Made by a program: the position numbers and the translations under genes. A stretch of DNA of 32,718 nucleotides from Rhizobacter sp. (GTDB lineage Bacteria; Pseudomonadota; Gammaproteobacteria; Burkholderiales; Burkholderiaceae_C): NCBI GenBank assembly GCA_017986065.1, contig JAGNWJ010000002.1, positions 8,612-41,329 of the forward strand. The letters run 5' to 3'. Positions within the stretch are counted from its first letter, which is position 1, and each line of letters starts with the position of its first letter. This document shows positions 24,719 through 32,718 of the stretch, piece by piece. Below the pieces are notes generated by a model. The model made no database searches, was not told where the DNA came from, and was given only the letters and a program-made list of their open reading frames with translations.

Positions 24719-26275
24719 ATGAACCTGCTGCGTGCCGCCTCCACCGTTTCGCTGCTGACGCTGGCATCTCGCATCACCGGACTGGGTCGGGAGTTGCTGA
24801 TTGCCACGACTTTCGGCGCCAGTGCTTCCACCGACGCGTTCAACGTCGCGTTCCGTATTCCGAACCTGCTGCGTCGCCTGTTCGCGGAAGGCGCGTTCTC
24901 GCAGGCTTTCGTTCCGATCCTGGCGGCCACGCGCGCCAGCGAGGGCGAGGAGGCAACCCATCAGCTCGTCAGTGCCGTGGCCACGGTGCTCCTGTGGGCG
25001 CTGGCGCTTGTCAGCGTCATCGGTGTTGCGATGGCGCCTGTGCTGGTGTGGCTGATGGCGTCGGGGCTGCAGGAATTCGATCAGGCGGTCGTGATGACGC
25101 GGGTGATGTTTCCGTACATCGCATTCATGTCACTGGTGGCTCTGGCCGCCGGAGTCCTGCAGACCTGGAAACGGTTTGCCGTGCCGGCAGCCACGCCGGT
25201 GCTGCTGAACCTTTCGGTGATGCTGGCTGCCTGGCTGCTGGGGCCGTGGTTTCAGCGCCACGGCATCGAGCCGGTCTATGCCCTGGCCGCCGGCGTCATG
25301 CTGGGTGGCGTCTTGCAGCTGGCCGTTCAGTGGCCGGCGCTGCGCGCGATCGGAGGCTTGCCTCGCATCGGCCTCACCTGGAGTGCTCTGCGCGTTGCGA
25401 TGCAGCATCCCGGCGTGGGCCGCATCCTGCGTCAGATGGCGCCGGCCCTGCTGGGCGTGTCGGTGGCGCAGTTGTCGCTGTTGATCAACACGCAGATCGC
25501 CTCGCATGTCGCTGTCGGCGCTGTGTCGTGGCTGACCTACGCTGACCGGCTCATGGAATTCCCGACGGCCTTGCTGGGTGTGGCGCTCGGCGTCGTGCTG
25601 CTCCCACAGCTGTCTGCCGCCCAGGCCAGCGGCGACGAGGCGGCCTATTCCAGTCATCTGGATTGGGGCCTGCGGCTGGTGCTGCTGCTCGCCTTGCCCT
25701 GCGCGGTCGCGCTGCTCGTGTTTCCGAAGCCGATGGTGTCGGTGCTCTATCACTATGGGCAGTTCGGTGAGCGCGACGTGCAGCAGACCGTGCGGGCGCT
25801 GATGGGCTACGGCGTCGGGCTGATCGGGCTGATAGGAGTCAAGGTGCTGGCGCCAGGCTTCTACGCACGCCAGGACATCCGCACGCCAGTCAAGATTGCC
25901 ATCGTCGTGCTCATCCTCACGCAGTTGATGAACCTGCTGTTCGTTCCCAGGCTCGGCCATGCGGGGCTGGCGCTCTCGATCGGTCTCGGTGCGTTGATCA
26001 ATGCCGCCTGGCTGTTGATCGGGTTGCGCAGACAGGGCACGTATGTGCCGCAGGCAGGCTGGCTGGGTTTCAGCTTGCGTGTGGTCTGCGCCAGTTCGCT
26101 GCTCGGCCTGGCTCTCGGCGCCGCCGCGGTCGGCATCGACTGGGTCGGACTGTCCTCGCAGCGCTTGCTTCGGGTCGGGCTGCTGGCCGCCTGTCTGCTC
26201 GGCGTGGGCCTGGTCTATTTCGTGGCGTTGCGGCTGATGGGCATCCGCCTGAAGGACTTCGCGCGGCGCGGATGA
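24719..26275 (+). CDS. murJ: lipid II flippase MurJ (MviN)
   Basis: This 518-residue integral membrane protein has about 14 hydrophobic helices. It flips lipid II across the inner membrane for peptidoglycan synthesis. Family motifs are [50 protein letters not shown] and, late in the protein, [17 protein letters not shown]. The frame extends upstream, but the ATG at 24719 gives the normal [18 protein letters not shown] start. It opens an operon running through folK. The next gene begins 41 bases after its stop, or overlaps it if the earlier ATG is used. Confidence 0.95.
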   Translation: MNLLRAASTVSLLTLASRITGLGRELLIATTFGASASTDAFNVAFRIPNLLRRLFAEGAFSQAFVPILAATRASEGEEATHQLVSAVATVLLWALALVSVIGVAMAPVLVWLMASGLQEFDQAVVMTRVMFPYIAFMSLVALAAGVLQTWKRFAVPAATPVLLNLSVMLAAWLLGPWFQRHGIEPVYALAAGVMLGGVLQLAVQWPALRAIGGLPRIGLTWSALRVAMQHPGVGRILRQMAPALLGVSVAQLSLLINTQIASHVAVGAVSWLTYADRLMEFPTALLGVALGVVLLPQLSAAQASGDEAAYSSHLDWGLRLVLLLALPCAVALLVFPKPMVSVLYHYGQFGERDVQQTVRALMGYGVGLIGLIGVKVLAPGFYARQDIRTPVKIAIVVLILTQLMNLLFVPRLGHAGLALSIGLGALINAAWLLIGLRRQGTYVPQAGWLGFSLRVVCASSLLGLALGAAAVGIDWVGLSSQRLLRVGLLAACLLGVGLVYFVALRLMGIRLKDFARRG

Positions 26276-26316
26276 CGGTGTCGTGGCGGCGCGCGGCACC
26301 GCCTTACACTTGGGAA

Positions 26317-27198
26317 ATGCCCGGACCGTATCAGTACGCGACGCCTACTGCGCTCGAATACTTCTCCTCGTTGGTGGCCGAAGATGCCAGCCTGTCGCTG
26401 CTGGAGGCAGCTGCCTCGATTGCCCAGGACGAGCACCCGCGGCTCGACGTTCAAGCGGTGCTTGCCGAGGTCGACGAGCTTGCCGTCAAGCTCAAGCGTC
26501 GCATCCCGGCCGATGTCGTTCCATTGCAGCGCCTGCGTTGGCTGAACCGCTATTTTTTCCACGAGCTGGGGTTCGGCGGCAACGTGAACAACTACTACGA
26601 CGCGAGCAACAGCTACCTGGATGACGTGCTTCGCACGCGCCGCGGCATCCCGATCTCGCTGGCGGTGATCTACCTCGAAGTCGCCACGCAGCTGGGGCTG
26701 CGCGCTCAGGGGATTTCGTTTCCCGGGCATTTCCTGGTCAAGCTCAGCCTGCTGAGCGGATCGCACAACGGTGAAGTGATCATCGATCCGTTCACAGGCA
26801 AATCGCTGTCCCGGGAAGAGCTCGACGAGATGCTGACTCCTTACAAGCGCAGCCAGGGACTGGTCGGCGAATTCGATGCACCGCTGGGCTTGTTCCTTCA
26901 GGCAGCGGCGCCGCGAGAGATCCTGGCTCGCATGCTGCGCAACCTGAAGGAGATCCACAGCACGGCGGAAGACTGGCCGCGACTGCTGCACGTATTGAAC
27001 CGACTCGTGGTGCTGTTGCCCCATGCGCACGAGGAGCGACGCGACCGCGCTCTCGTGTGGGCCGAGCTTGGGCAGGCAGACAGGGCAGCCGAGGACTTCG
27101 AGGCTTACCTGCACCACCGCCCTGACGCAGACGACAGCACGGCGATGGCCGAACGGCTCGAACGCATGCGCCGGGGCGAGCAGCCCCGACTGCACTGA
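26317..27198 (+). CDS. SirB1-family protein: transglutaminase-like domain with TPR region
   Basis: The protein is about 293 residues. The N-terminal half is the transglutaminase-like SirB1 fold, with YFFHELGFGGNVNNYYDASN, SYLDDVLRTRRGIPISLAVIY and ISFPGHFLVKL. The position equivalent to the usual Cys in transglutaminases is not obvious, so enzymatic activity is doubtful. The C-terminal part (from about residue 215) is helical and TPR-like, ending AEDFEAYLHHRPDADDS. ATG 26317 (MPGPYQYATPTALEYF) fits the family start. An ATG at 26272 overlaps the murJ stop as ATGA and is the alternative. The function of the family is not established. Confidence 0.85.
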   Translation: MPGPYQYATPTALEYFSSLVAEDASLSLLEAAASIAQDEHPRLDVQAVLAEVDELAVKLKRRIPADVVPLQRLRWLNRYFFHELGFGGNVNNYYDASNSYLDDVLRTRRGIPISLAVIYLEVATQLGLRAQGISFPGHFLVKLSLLSGSHNGEVIIDPFTGKSLSREELDEMLTPYKRSQGLVGEFDAPLGLFLQAAAPREILARMLRNLKEIHSTAEDWPRLLHVLNRLVVLLPHAHEERRDRALVWAELGQADRAAEDFEAYLHHRPDADDSTAMAERLERMRRGEQPRLH

Positions 27199-27256
27199 AG
27201 CAGGTGTGGGTGTCACGGTGCATGTCGGCGCAATCGATCACGCGGGGCTGCGCGAC

Positions 27257-27949
27257 ATGAAGCAGATTCCGTTGCCCATTCCATCAGGCAGCACCCCTAC
27301 GTTCGATTCCTTCATCCCCGGCAGCAACGCGATGGTGCTCGCTCACCTGCGCGACCTGGGGACCCAGCCTGCCCCGCTTTATCTGTGGGGGCCGCAAGGC
27401 AGCGGAAAGACGCATCTGCTGCGCGCGCTGGCGCATCAGACGCAGGCTCAAGGCGGTCGGGTCGGCTGGTTTGATCCCTCCGAGCCCGCACCGTGGTTGC
27501 ACGAGGAATCGTGGAGTCTGATCGTGCTGGACGGTTGCGATGCGTTCGACGCCGCGCAGCAGCACGCGGCATTCGCGCTGTTCGTCGAAGCAACCACGCA
27601 CGGGACACCGCTGGTTGCGGCAGGGCGGCTTCCGCCCGTCGACCTGCCCTTGCGGGATGACCTTCGATCACGTCTCGGTTGGGGCCATGTCATGGCTGTC
27701 CACCCCTTGTCCGAGGCCGAATCGCGAGGGGCCTTGCGGAGAGAGGCCGATGGTCGGGGCCTGTTTCTCTCCGACGAAGTGATGGATCACCTGCTGCACC
27801 GCCACGCCAGGGACATGAAGCACCTGATGACCCAGCTTGATCGGCTCGACGAGTTCGCGATGGTCCACAAGCGCGCCATCACCGTTCCGCTTCTGCGGCA
27901 GATGCTCTCCGAAGCGTCGGGCGACGGACTCACCGGAACGCTGCTGTGA
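27257..27949 (+). CDS. hda: DnaA regulatory inactivator Hda
   Basis: This 230-residue AAA+ protein is related to DnaA domain III. With the loaded beta clamp it stimulates ATP hydrolysis by DnaA and so prevents re-initiation of replication. The N-terminus carries QIPLPI (residues 3-8), a clamp-binding motif like that of E. coli Hda. Walker A is GPQGSGKT (45-52), and the Walker B region is LIVLDGCDAF with D92. The open frame begins upstream at 27023, but the ATG at 27257 places the clamp motif at the correct N-terminal position. It overlaps the next gene by GTGA. Confidence 0.93.
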   Translation: MKQIPLPIPSGSTPTFDSFIPGSNAMVLAHLRDLGTQPAPLYLWGPQGSGKTHLLRALAHQTQAQGGRVGWFDPSEPAPWLHEESWSLIVLDGCDAFDAAQQHAAFALFVEATTHGTPLVAAGRLPPVDLPLRDDLRSRLGWGHVMAVHPLSEAESRGALRREADGRGLFLSDEVMDHLLHRHARDMKHLMTQLDRLDEFAMVHKRAITVPLLRQMLSEASGDGLTGTLL

Positions 27950-28614
27950 ACCTGTGTCTGTTTGATCTCGATGACACCTTGCTCCCGCTGGACTCGGACC
28001 ACGCCTGGGGCGAATTCGTGATTTCGCTCGGCTGGGTGGATGAAGACAGCTTCCGGCGCACCAACGACGCTTTCTTCGCCCAGTACCAGGCAGGACGGCT
28101 CGACGTGCACGGCTACATCGAGTTCGCCACCCGGCCATTGCGCGAGCGCCCGGCCGATGAGCTGGCGGCTGCCCACCGTCTGTTCATGCAGCGTGTCATC
28201 GAACCGCAGTTGCGCGACAGCGCCCGCGATCTGGTGCGCCATCACCAGGCAACGGGTGATCGCGTCGTGCTGGTGACTGCGACCAACGAATTCGTGACCG
28301 CCCCGATCGCGGCGGCGTTCGGCATCGAGTCGCTGATCGCTGTCCGCCTCGAACGGGATGCGCGCGGTAGCATCAGCGGCCGCATCGAGGGCACGCCCAG
28401 CTACCGGGAGGGCAAGGTCAGGCGCGTCGAGGAGTGGCTGGGCGAGCAGGGCCTGTCCTGGGCCGATTGCGAGCGCATCACCGTCTACAGCGACTCGCTC
28501 AACGACTTGCCGCTGCTTGAAAAAGCCACCGATCCGGTGGCGACCAATCCGTCTCCTGCGCTGCTTTCGGTCGCCAATGAGCGCGGCTGGCGCACTCTGA
28601 ACCTGTTCACATGA
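27946..28614 (+). CDS. HAD-IB family phosphatase (SerB-like)
   Basis: This 222-residue haloacid-dehalogenase hydrolase has motif I DLDDT (D7 nucleophile, D9), motif II VLVTATNEFV, a Lys near EGKVRRVEEW for motif III and motif IV YSDSLNDLPLL. The family includes phosphoserine phosphatase and related small phosphatases, and the substrate here cannot be assigned. It starts at GTG 27946, overlapping the hda stop (GTGA), and ends in an ATGA overlap with pcnB, so the three are translationally coupled. Confidence 0.9.
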   Translation: MNLCLFDLDDTLLPLDSDHAWGEFVISLGWVDEDSFRRTNDAFFAQYQAGRLDVHGYIEFATRPLRERPADELAAAHRLFMQRVIEPQLRDSARDLVRHHQATGDRVVLVTATNEFVTAPIAAAFGIESLIAVRLERDARGSISGRIEGTPSYREGKVRRVEEWLGEQGLSWADCERITVYSDSLNDLPLLEKATDPVATNPSPALLSVANERGWRTLNLFT

Positions 28615-30146
28615 TCAAGAAGTTTCTCGACAAGCTGCTGGGCAAGCCCGCCAAGAAGACCGATGGCGCTTCCTCGCTCGGCAAGCGGGCCGAGGTCTCC
28701 AAGAGCGAGCACCAGATCGATCCAGGGCTGGTCGACGAGCGCGCATCCAAGGTGGTGCAGACGTTGGTCGACGCTGGCTACGAGGCCTACATCGTCGGTG
28801 GCGCGGTTCGCGACCTGTTGCTCGGCCTGCGACCGAAGGACTTCGACGTTGCGACCAACGCAACCCCGGAGCAGGTGAAGTCCTTGTTCCGGCGTGCATT
28901 CATCATTGGCCGGCGCTTCCGCATCGTGCATGTGGTGTTTGGCCGTGGGCGTCAGGACCGGGGGCTGAGCGAGGTGATCGAGGTCTCGACCTTTCGAGCG
29001 CTGATGGATCCGGCGGCTGCCGAACAGGTGACCGGCAGCGAGAAGACGCTCAAGGCCGAAGGGGCGGGCCGGCATGCCGGCCCGAGCCATGTCGTCGATG
29101 CCGAAGGTCGCGTCCTGCGCGACAACGTCTGGGGTCCGCAGATCGAGGATGCTGCGCGGCGCGATTTCACCGTCAATGCGATGTACTACGACCCGGTGCG
29201 CGAGGTCGTCGTCGATTACCACGGCGGCATCAAGGATGCAAAGAAGAAGCTGCTGCGCATGATCGGCGACCCGGAGACCCGCTATCGCGAAGACCCGGTG
29301 CGGATCATCCGTGCGGTGCGCTTCGCAGCCAAGTTGGGGTTCGAGATCGAGCCGAAGACGCGTGCGCCGATCCAGTCCATGTCCACGCTGCTGGAGAACG
29401 TGCCGCCGTCGCGCCTGTTCGACGAAATGATCAAGCTGCTGCAGACCGGGCACTCGCTCGCGAGCATCGCCGAGTTGCGCAAGCAGGGCCTGCACCAAGG
29501 CACTTTTCCGGTGCTCGATACGCTGCTCGATGAGAGCCGCGGCAGTGCGGCGCACCGCAAGTTCGTCGGTCTGGCGATGGCCGACACGGATCGCCGCGTT
29601 TCGGAAGGCAAGCCAGTGGCGCCCAGTTTCATGCTGGCCTGCATGTTCTGGCACGACGTTCAGTCGCGATGGAATCAGTTGAAGCACGCTGGCGAGCCGG
29701 CTTTCCCGGCGCTGCAGCAGGCGGTCGAGGCCATCTTCGAAGCTCGCATCGGTGACATCTCGGGCCGTGGCAAGCTCGGTGGCGACATGCGCGAGATCTG
29801 GCTGATGCAGCCGCGTTTTGAACGTCGCGTTGGCAGCGGACCGTTCACGCTTGTCGAACAACCGCGCTTTCGAGCCGGTTTCGACTTCCTGCGCCTTCGT
29901 GCGGACGCGGGCGAGGCCCCGGACGAACTGGCTCGATGGTGGGAGGATTTTTCCCTGGCTGACGAGGACGAACGTCGTCGCCTGATGGACGACGCCAAGG
30001 TTCACGACGGCAAGAAGCGTCAACCCGCCTCGGCTGGCGAGGCGCCGCCGGTCACCGACCCTGCAAAGAAGCGCCGGCGCCGCCGTCGCAAGCCGACCGA
30101 AGCGGGAGGTCCGGCTCCTGCCGACGGCGAGAACGAGGCGGTGTGA
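28611..30146 (+). CDS. pcnB: poly(A) polymerase I
   Basis: This 511-residue class II nucleotidyltransferase adds poly(A) to RNA 3' ends and promotes RNA decay. The head domain has AYIVGGAVRDLLLGLRPKDF, the catalytic DFDVAT, FIIGRRFRIVHV (the PcnB-type signature that separates it from CCA-adding enzymes) and RRDFTVNAMYYD. EDPVRIIRAVRFAAKLGF follows. A basic tail from about residue 480 (KKRRRRRR) is typical of PcnB and likely binds RNA. It begins in an ATGA overlap with the HAD gene and ends in a GTGA overlap with folK. Confidence 0.95.
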   Translation: MIKKFLDKLLGKPAKKTDGASSLGKRAEVSKSEHQIDPGLVDERASKVVQTLVDAGYEAYIVGGAVRDLLLGLRPKDFDVATNATPEQVKSLFRRAFIIGRRFRIVHVVFGRGRQDRGLSEVIEVSTFRALMDPAAAEQVTGSEKTLKAEGAGRHAGPSHVVDAEGRVLRDNVWGPQIEDAARRDFTVNAMYYDPVREVVVDYHGGIKDAKKKLLRMIGDPETRYREDPVRIIRAVRFAAKLGFEIEPKTRAPIQSMSTLLENVPPSRLFDEMIKLLQTGHSLASIAELRKQGLHQGTFPVLDTLLDESRGSAAHRKFVGLAMADTDRRVSEGKPVAPSFMLACMFWHDVQSRWNQLKHAGEPAFPALQQAVEAIFEARIGDISGRGKLGGDMREIWLMQPRFERRVGSGPFTLVEQPRFRAGFDFLRLRADAGEAPDELARWWEDFSLADEDERRRLMDDAKVHDGKKRQPASAGEAPPVTDPAKKRRRRRRKPTEAGGPAPADGENEAV

Positions 30147-30625
30147 CCGAGGCCAGGGCCTACGTGGGCCTCGGCGCCAACCTGGGTGACGCGCGGGCGG
30201 TGCTGGCCGCAGCCTATGCCGAAGTGCAGCGCCTGCCGCAGACTTCTCGACATCGATGCTCTCCCTGGTTCCGCACGGCGCCCATCGATTCGAGCGGCCC
30301 CGATTACATCAATGCGGTCGCCTGTTTCGACACCACGCTGTCGCCGCAAGACCTGCTGGAGGCATTGCAGCGCATCGAGAACGCCCACGGACGCGAGCGG
30401 CCCTACCGCAACGCACCGCGCACCCTCGATCTCGACGTCTTGTTGTACGGCGAACAAACGATAGCGACGCCGACACTTTCCGTTCCTCACCCGCGCATGC
30501 ATGAGCGGGCCTTTGTCCTGCAGCCATTGGCGACGCTGGCACCCGAGGCGGTGATTCCCGGGCGCGGCCCGCTCAGTGAACTGCTTGCGCTGGTGGCGGA
30601 GCAAGCGATCGAGCGGCTGGACTGA
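30143..30625 (+). CDS. folK: 2-amino-4-hydroxy-6-hydroxymethyldihydropteridine pyrophosphokinase
   Basis: This 160-residue enzyme of folate synthesis transfers pyrophosphate from ATP to 6-hydroxymethyl-dihydropterin. Motifs are YVGLGANLGD at the N-terminus, GPDYINAVACFDT, GRERPYRNAPRTLDLDVLLY with the metal-binding Asp pair, and PHPRMHERAFVLQPL. It starts with GTG 30143 overlapping the pcnB stop. It is the last gene of the murJ-folK operon as seen here; no folP or panB follows. Confidence 0.95.
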   Translation: MTEARAYVGLGANLGDARAVLAAAYAEVQRLPQTSRHRCSPWFRTAPIDSSGPDYINAVACFDTTLSPQDLLEALQRIENAHGRERPYRNAPRTLDLDVLLYGEQTIATPTLSVPHPRMHERAFVLQPLATLAPEAVIPGRGPLSELLALVAEQAIERLD

Positions 30626-30975
30626 CAACAGCAGTTTTTGGGTCGACCTGGTTTTCGAACAAGCGCTGATCCGCGAGTAGATCGCGTTGCAGAGGTGACC
30701 AGGCCACGCACAAATGGAGGTGACGGCCGGCAGGCTGAAAGCAGATCCTCAGCCGCGATGTCACGTTGTTGCGTATCCGGGCGGCACACGGTTTACAATC
30801 GAGGGTTCACGTGACGGCTGACTCGCCCATGCTGCTCCCGGATCTTCTGGTGGCAGGGCCTGTCGGCGTATCTACGGCACTGATCTTGTTGCGGCCCGAC
30901 GGCCGCAGATTTCTGTTCTGCTCGACCGGAGTGTCTCCCGGATGCGGCGGGCAACCCATCATTCAAGGAAACATC
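30626..30975 (+). promoter_or_regulatory. rpsP: 350-base gap: rpsP operon promoter and long structured leader
   Basis: TACAAT (30794-30799) is a good -10 box; TTGCGT (30769-30774) is a rather distant -35. The resulting leader would be about 170 bases. It contains a perfect hairpin, TGCGGCC-CGAC-GGCCGCA (30890-30907), followed by a T-rich stretch, and a smaller stem, GGAG-TGT-CTCC (30928-30938). AAGGAA (30965-30970) is the rpsP ribosome-binding site. The first 130 bases, up to about 30760, contain nothing I can assign; one small open frame on the minus strand (30573-30764) has no recognised relatives. Confidence 0.5.
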
Positions 30976-31227
30976 GTGGTTGTGATTCGACTGTCCCGTG
31001 GCGGCGCCAAGAAGCGTCCTTTCTTCAACATCGTCGTTGCCGATTCGCGAGTCCGTCGTGATGGCCGCTTCATCGAGCGCGTCGGGTTCTACAACCCGGT
31101 GGCCTCCGGTGCCGAGCAGCCGCTGCGAGTCGCCTTCGACCGCATCGCCTACTGGACCGGTACCGGCGCCCAGTTGTCTCCCACGGTGGCCCGTCTCGTC
31201 GAGCAGGCCAAGGCCGCCACGGTCTGA
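30976..31227 (+). CDS. rpsP: 30S ribosomal protein S16
   Basis: The 83-residue protein is a full match to S16: [40 protein letters not shown] and a helical C-terminus with [21 protein letters not shown]16 stabilises the 5' domain of the 30S subunit. The start is GTG 30976, five bases after AAGGAA. Longer in-frame starts upstream lie in the leader and are not supported. It is the first gene of the conserved rpsP-rimM-trmD-rplS operon. Confidence 0.96.
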   Translation: MVVIRLSRGGAKKRPFFNIVVADSRVRRDGRFIERVGFYNPVASGAEQPLRVAFDRIAYWTGTGAQLSPTVARLVEQAKAATV

Positions 31228-31273
31228 GTGATTGCCGGCTCGGCGGTCGCCTGATCTCGCGACGGCGCCGCCG

Positions 31274-31894
31274 ATGCCGATGACTGCCTCGCAAACCGGC
31301 ATGGCGGTGCAATCCGATTCCGGCTTCGACGCGGTGGCCTGGCCCGATGACGCCATCGAGGTCGGCCTGATCGTCGACGCCTGGGGTGTCAAGGGATGGT
31401 TCAAGGTCAAGGCCTATTCGTCCGATCCCCAGGCGCTGTTCTCTTCCCGCCGCTGGCTATTGAAGGCGCCGGAAGTACCCGGACCGCGAACGTTGGGTCA
31501 CACCCTGCAGTTGCCCCCGTTGCTGAAGATCACGGCGGCCAAGGAACACGGTGACGTGGTCGTCGCGCAGGCGCAGGATTTGGTCGATCGCGCAGGGGCC
31601 GAAGCGCTGCGCGGTGCTCGCGTGTTCGTGTCCCGAGGCAGTTTCCCGACAGCAGGCCCGGACGAGTATTACTGGGTCGATCTGGTCGGTTTGTCGGTCT
31701 TCAACCGGCAGGGTGAATTCCTCGGCGACGTGGTCGGCCTGATCGATACCGGCCCGCACAGCGTGCTGCGCATCGCTCCGACCGGGGTGACTGATGAAGC
31801 TGCGCAGCGTTTGATTCCGTTCGTTGCAGCCTTTGTCGATTCGGTGAGCCTGACCGACCGGCGCATCACCGTCGACTGGGGCCTCGATTACTGA
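31274..31894 (+). CDS. rimM: ribosome maturation factor RimM
   Basis: This roughly 206-residue protein binds S19 and assists late maturation of the 30S head. The N-terminal beta-barrel domain shows IEVGLIVDAWGVKGWFKVKA. The C-terminal PRC-barrel domain begins at EYYWVDLVGLSVFN, with LIPFVAAFVDSV and ITVDWGLDY at the end. ATG 31274 and ATG 31280 are both possible; a TTG at 31232 gives a longer, unlikely N-terminus. Even so, it has about 30 extra residues ahead of the conserved domain. It sits between rpsP and trmD. Confidence 0.94.
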   Translation: MPMTASQTGMAVQSDSGFDAVAWPDDAIEVGLIVDAWGVKGWFKVKAYSSDPQALFSSRRWLLKAPEVPGPRTLGHTLQLPPLLKITAAKEHGDVVVAQAQDLVDRAGAEALRGARVFVSRGSFPTAGPDEYYWVDLVGLSVFNRQGEFLGDVVGLIDTGPHSVLRIAPTGVTDEAAQRLIPFVAAFVDSVSLTDRRITVDWGLDY

Positions 31895-31913
31895 GCTTCG
31901 GTCGACTGCATCC

Positions 31914-32687
31914 ATGCGATTCGACGTCATCACGCTGTTTCCGGAGTTGTTCAAGCCGCATCTGATCCATGGGATCACGCGGCGCGCCTACGAGTCCGGG
32001 CAGGTCGACGTGCGCCTGTGGCCTTTGCGCGACTTTGCGGACGGGCAGTACCGGCGTGTCGATGATCGCCCCTACGGAGGCGGCCCGGGCATGGTGCTGA
32101 TGGCCGAGCCGTTGGAGCGTGCCTTGTCGGCGGTACGTGCTGCGCGCGCGTCTGACGTCTCCGAACTGACACCGGTGCCAGTCATCCACTTCACCCCGAC
32201 CGGTCGCCGGCTCGATCAGGCCGTGGTGGCTGAAATGGCCACCAGCCCCGGCGCTGTCATGTTGTGTGGCCGCTACGAGGGAATAGACCAGCGCTTCCTG
32301 GATCGGCATGTCGACATCGAGCTCAGCCTCGGCGATTTCGTGCTTTCGGGGGGCGAGTTGCCGGCGCTGGCTCTGCTGGATGCCGTGGCACGCCTGCAGG
32401 ATGGCGTCCTGGGCGATGCGCAGTCGCACCAGCAGGACAGCTTCTCCGAGGGGCTGCTCGAGGGACCGCACTTCAGTCGTCCCGAGGTATTGAGCACCGA
32501 CGGTGGCCTGTTGCCGATCCCTCCTGTGCTGCTGTCGGGCCATCACGGAGAGATTGCTCGCTGGCGCCGGGAGCAATCTCTGACACTGACGGCGCGTCGC
32601 CGCCCCGACCTCATCTCGGCTGCGAGAGCCGCCAACCGCCTGACGGTCGATGACGAGCGATTTCTGGCTGGACTCGACGTATACTAG
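31914..32687 (+). CDS. trmD: tRNA (guanine-N1-)-methyltransferase
   Basis: This 257-residue SPOUT-class knotted methyltransferase makes m1G37 next to the anticodon, which prevents frameshifting. Motifs are FDVITLFPELF, DDRPYGGGPGMVLMAEPLE, MLCGRYEGIDQRFLD (AdoMet-binding knot) and DFVLSGGELPALALLD. Catalysis needs an Asp in the later interdomain linker, near SVLLEGPHF-like sequence in the family; here this region reads GLLEGPHFSRPEV. It starts 19 bases after rimM. The rplS gene expected next lies beyond the right edge. Confidence 0.96.
   Translation: MRFDVITLFPELFKPHLIHGITRRAYESGQVDVRLWPLRDFADGQYRRVDDRPYGGGPGMVLMAEPLERALSAVRAARASDVSELTPVPVIHFTPTGRRLDQAVVAEMATSPGAVMLCGRYEGIDQRFLDRHVDIELSLGDFVLSGGELPALALLDAVARLQDGVLGDAQSHQQDSFSEGLLEGPHFSRPEVLSTDGGLLPIPPVLLSGHHGEIARWRREQSLTLTARRRPDLISAARAANRLTVDDERFLAGLDVY
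32680..32685 (+). promoter_or_regulatory. possible internal -10 box ahead of the expected rplS gene
   Basis: TATACT overlaps the trmD stop codon. No convincing -35 box is seen. Just downstream AGAGG (32686-32690) and CCTCT (32702-32706) can pair across an 11-base loop. With rplS outside the window, this is only suggestive of extra control of ribosomal protein L19. Confidence 0.3.
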
Positions 32688-32718
32688 AGGGCTTTTCTGA
32701 TCCTCTGCCACGCCCGGC

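Noticed and set aside
30573-30764. 63-residue minus-strand frame between folK and rpsP (starts GTG 30764; contains [17 protein letters not shown])
   Set aside because: It reads slightly protein-like, but has no clear ribosome-binding site, mixed codon bias, partial overlap with folK and no family I recognise. A conservation check in relatives would settle it.

Overview
The window is a gene-dense, high-GC stretch of a bacterial chromosome. Protein sequences and gene order point to a betaproteobacterium of the order Burkholderiales, probably from the Leptothrix/Rubrivivax/Ideonella side. Supporting gene sets are ribF-ileS-lspA, argD-argF next to a DUF3579 gene and rpsT, murJ followed by SirB1-hda-HAD-pcnB-folK, and rpsP-rimM-trmD. 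This placement is inferred from remembered family likeness; no search was run. I see no tRNA, rRNA, insertion sequence, phage gene or CRISPR array.

Layout. 1-4422: a medium-chain dehydrogenase cut by the left edge, a divergent spermidine-synthase-like gene, an orphan GspE/PilB-type ATPase and an EamA-type permease. 4429-7094: the most unusual part. A small basic protein with a ribbon-helix-helix-like segment and an AT-hook-like tail is divergent from a thioredoxin-fold/ArsA fusion ATPase, and the gap between them carries an AT-rich palindrome. 7194-9416: a DUF2007 zinc-ribbon protein, a quinone reductase and a DUF2189 membrane protein. 9492-16138 (minus strand): yajQ, an aspartic protease, an RsuA-family pseudouridine synthase, ribF, ileS and lspA, mostly touching or overlapping. 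16189-18029: murB and a glycine-rich-domain protein. 18056-23573 (minus strand): an M24 aminopeptidase P, a TAXI-type solute-binding protein, argF and argD. 23835-24543: a DUF3579 gene converging on rpsT over a strong hairpin terminator. 24719-30625: murJ, SirB1-like, hda, HAD phosphatase, pcnB and folK, with 4-base overlaps between the last four. 30976 to the right edge: rpsP-rimM-trmD, presumably followed by rplS outside the window.

Most genes are housekeeping: peptidoglycan precursors (murB, murJ), lipoprotein maturation (lspA), arginine synthesis (argD, argF), flavin and folate cofactors (ribF, folK), control of replication initiation (hda), RNA decay (pcnB), and ribosome or tRNA maturation (rpsP, rimM, trmD, rpsT, RsuA family). 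The best candidate for something not well described is the ArsA fusion. Its N-terminal CxxC thioredoxin-fold domain could act in cis as the ArsD-type metallochaperone does in trans, and it may be controlled by the neighbouring small DNA-binding-like protein. No arsR, arsB, acr3, arsC or arsD gene lies in the window. Secondary points of interest are the bacterial glycine-rich-domain protein, a possible metallophosphoesterase remnant after argF, a terminator whose T-run is also coding sequence, and a structured rpsP leader.
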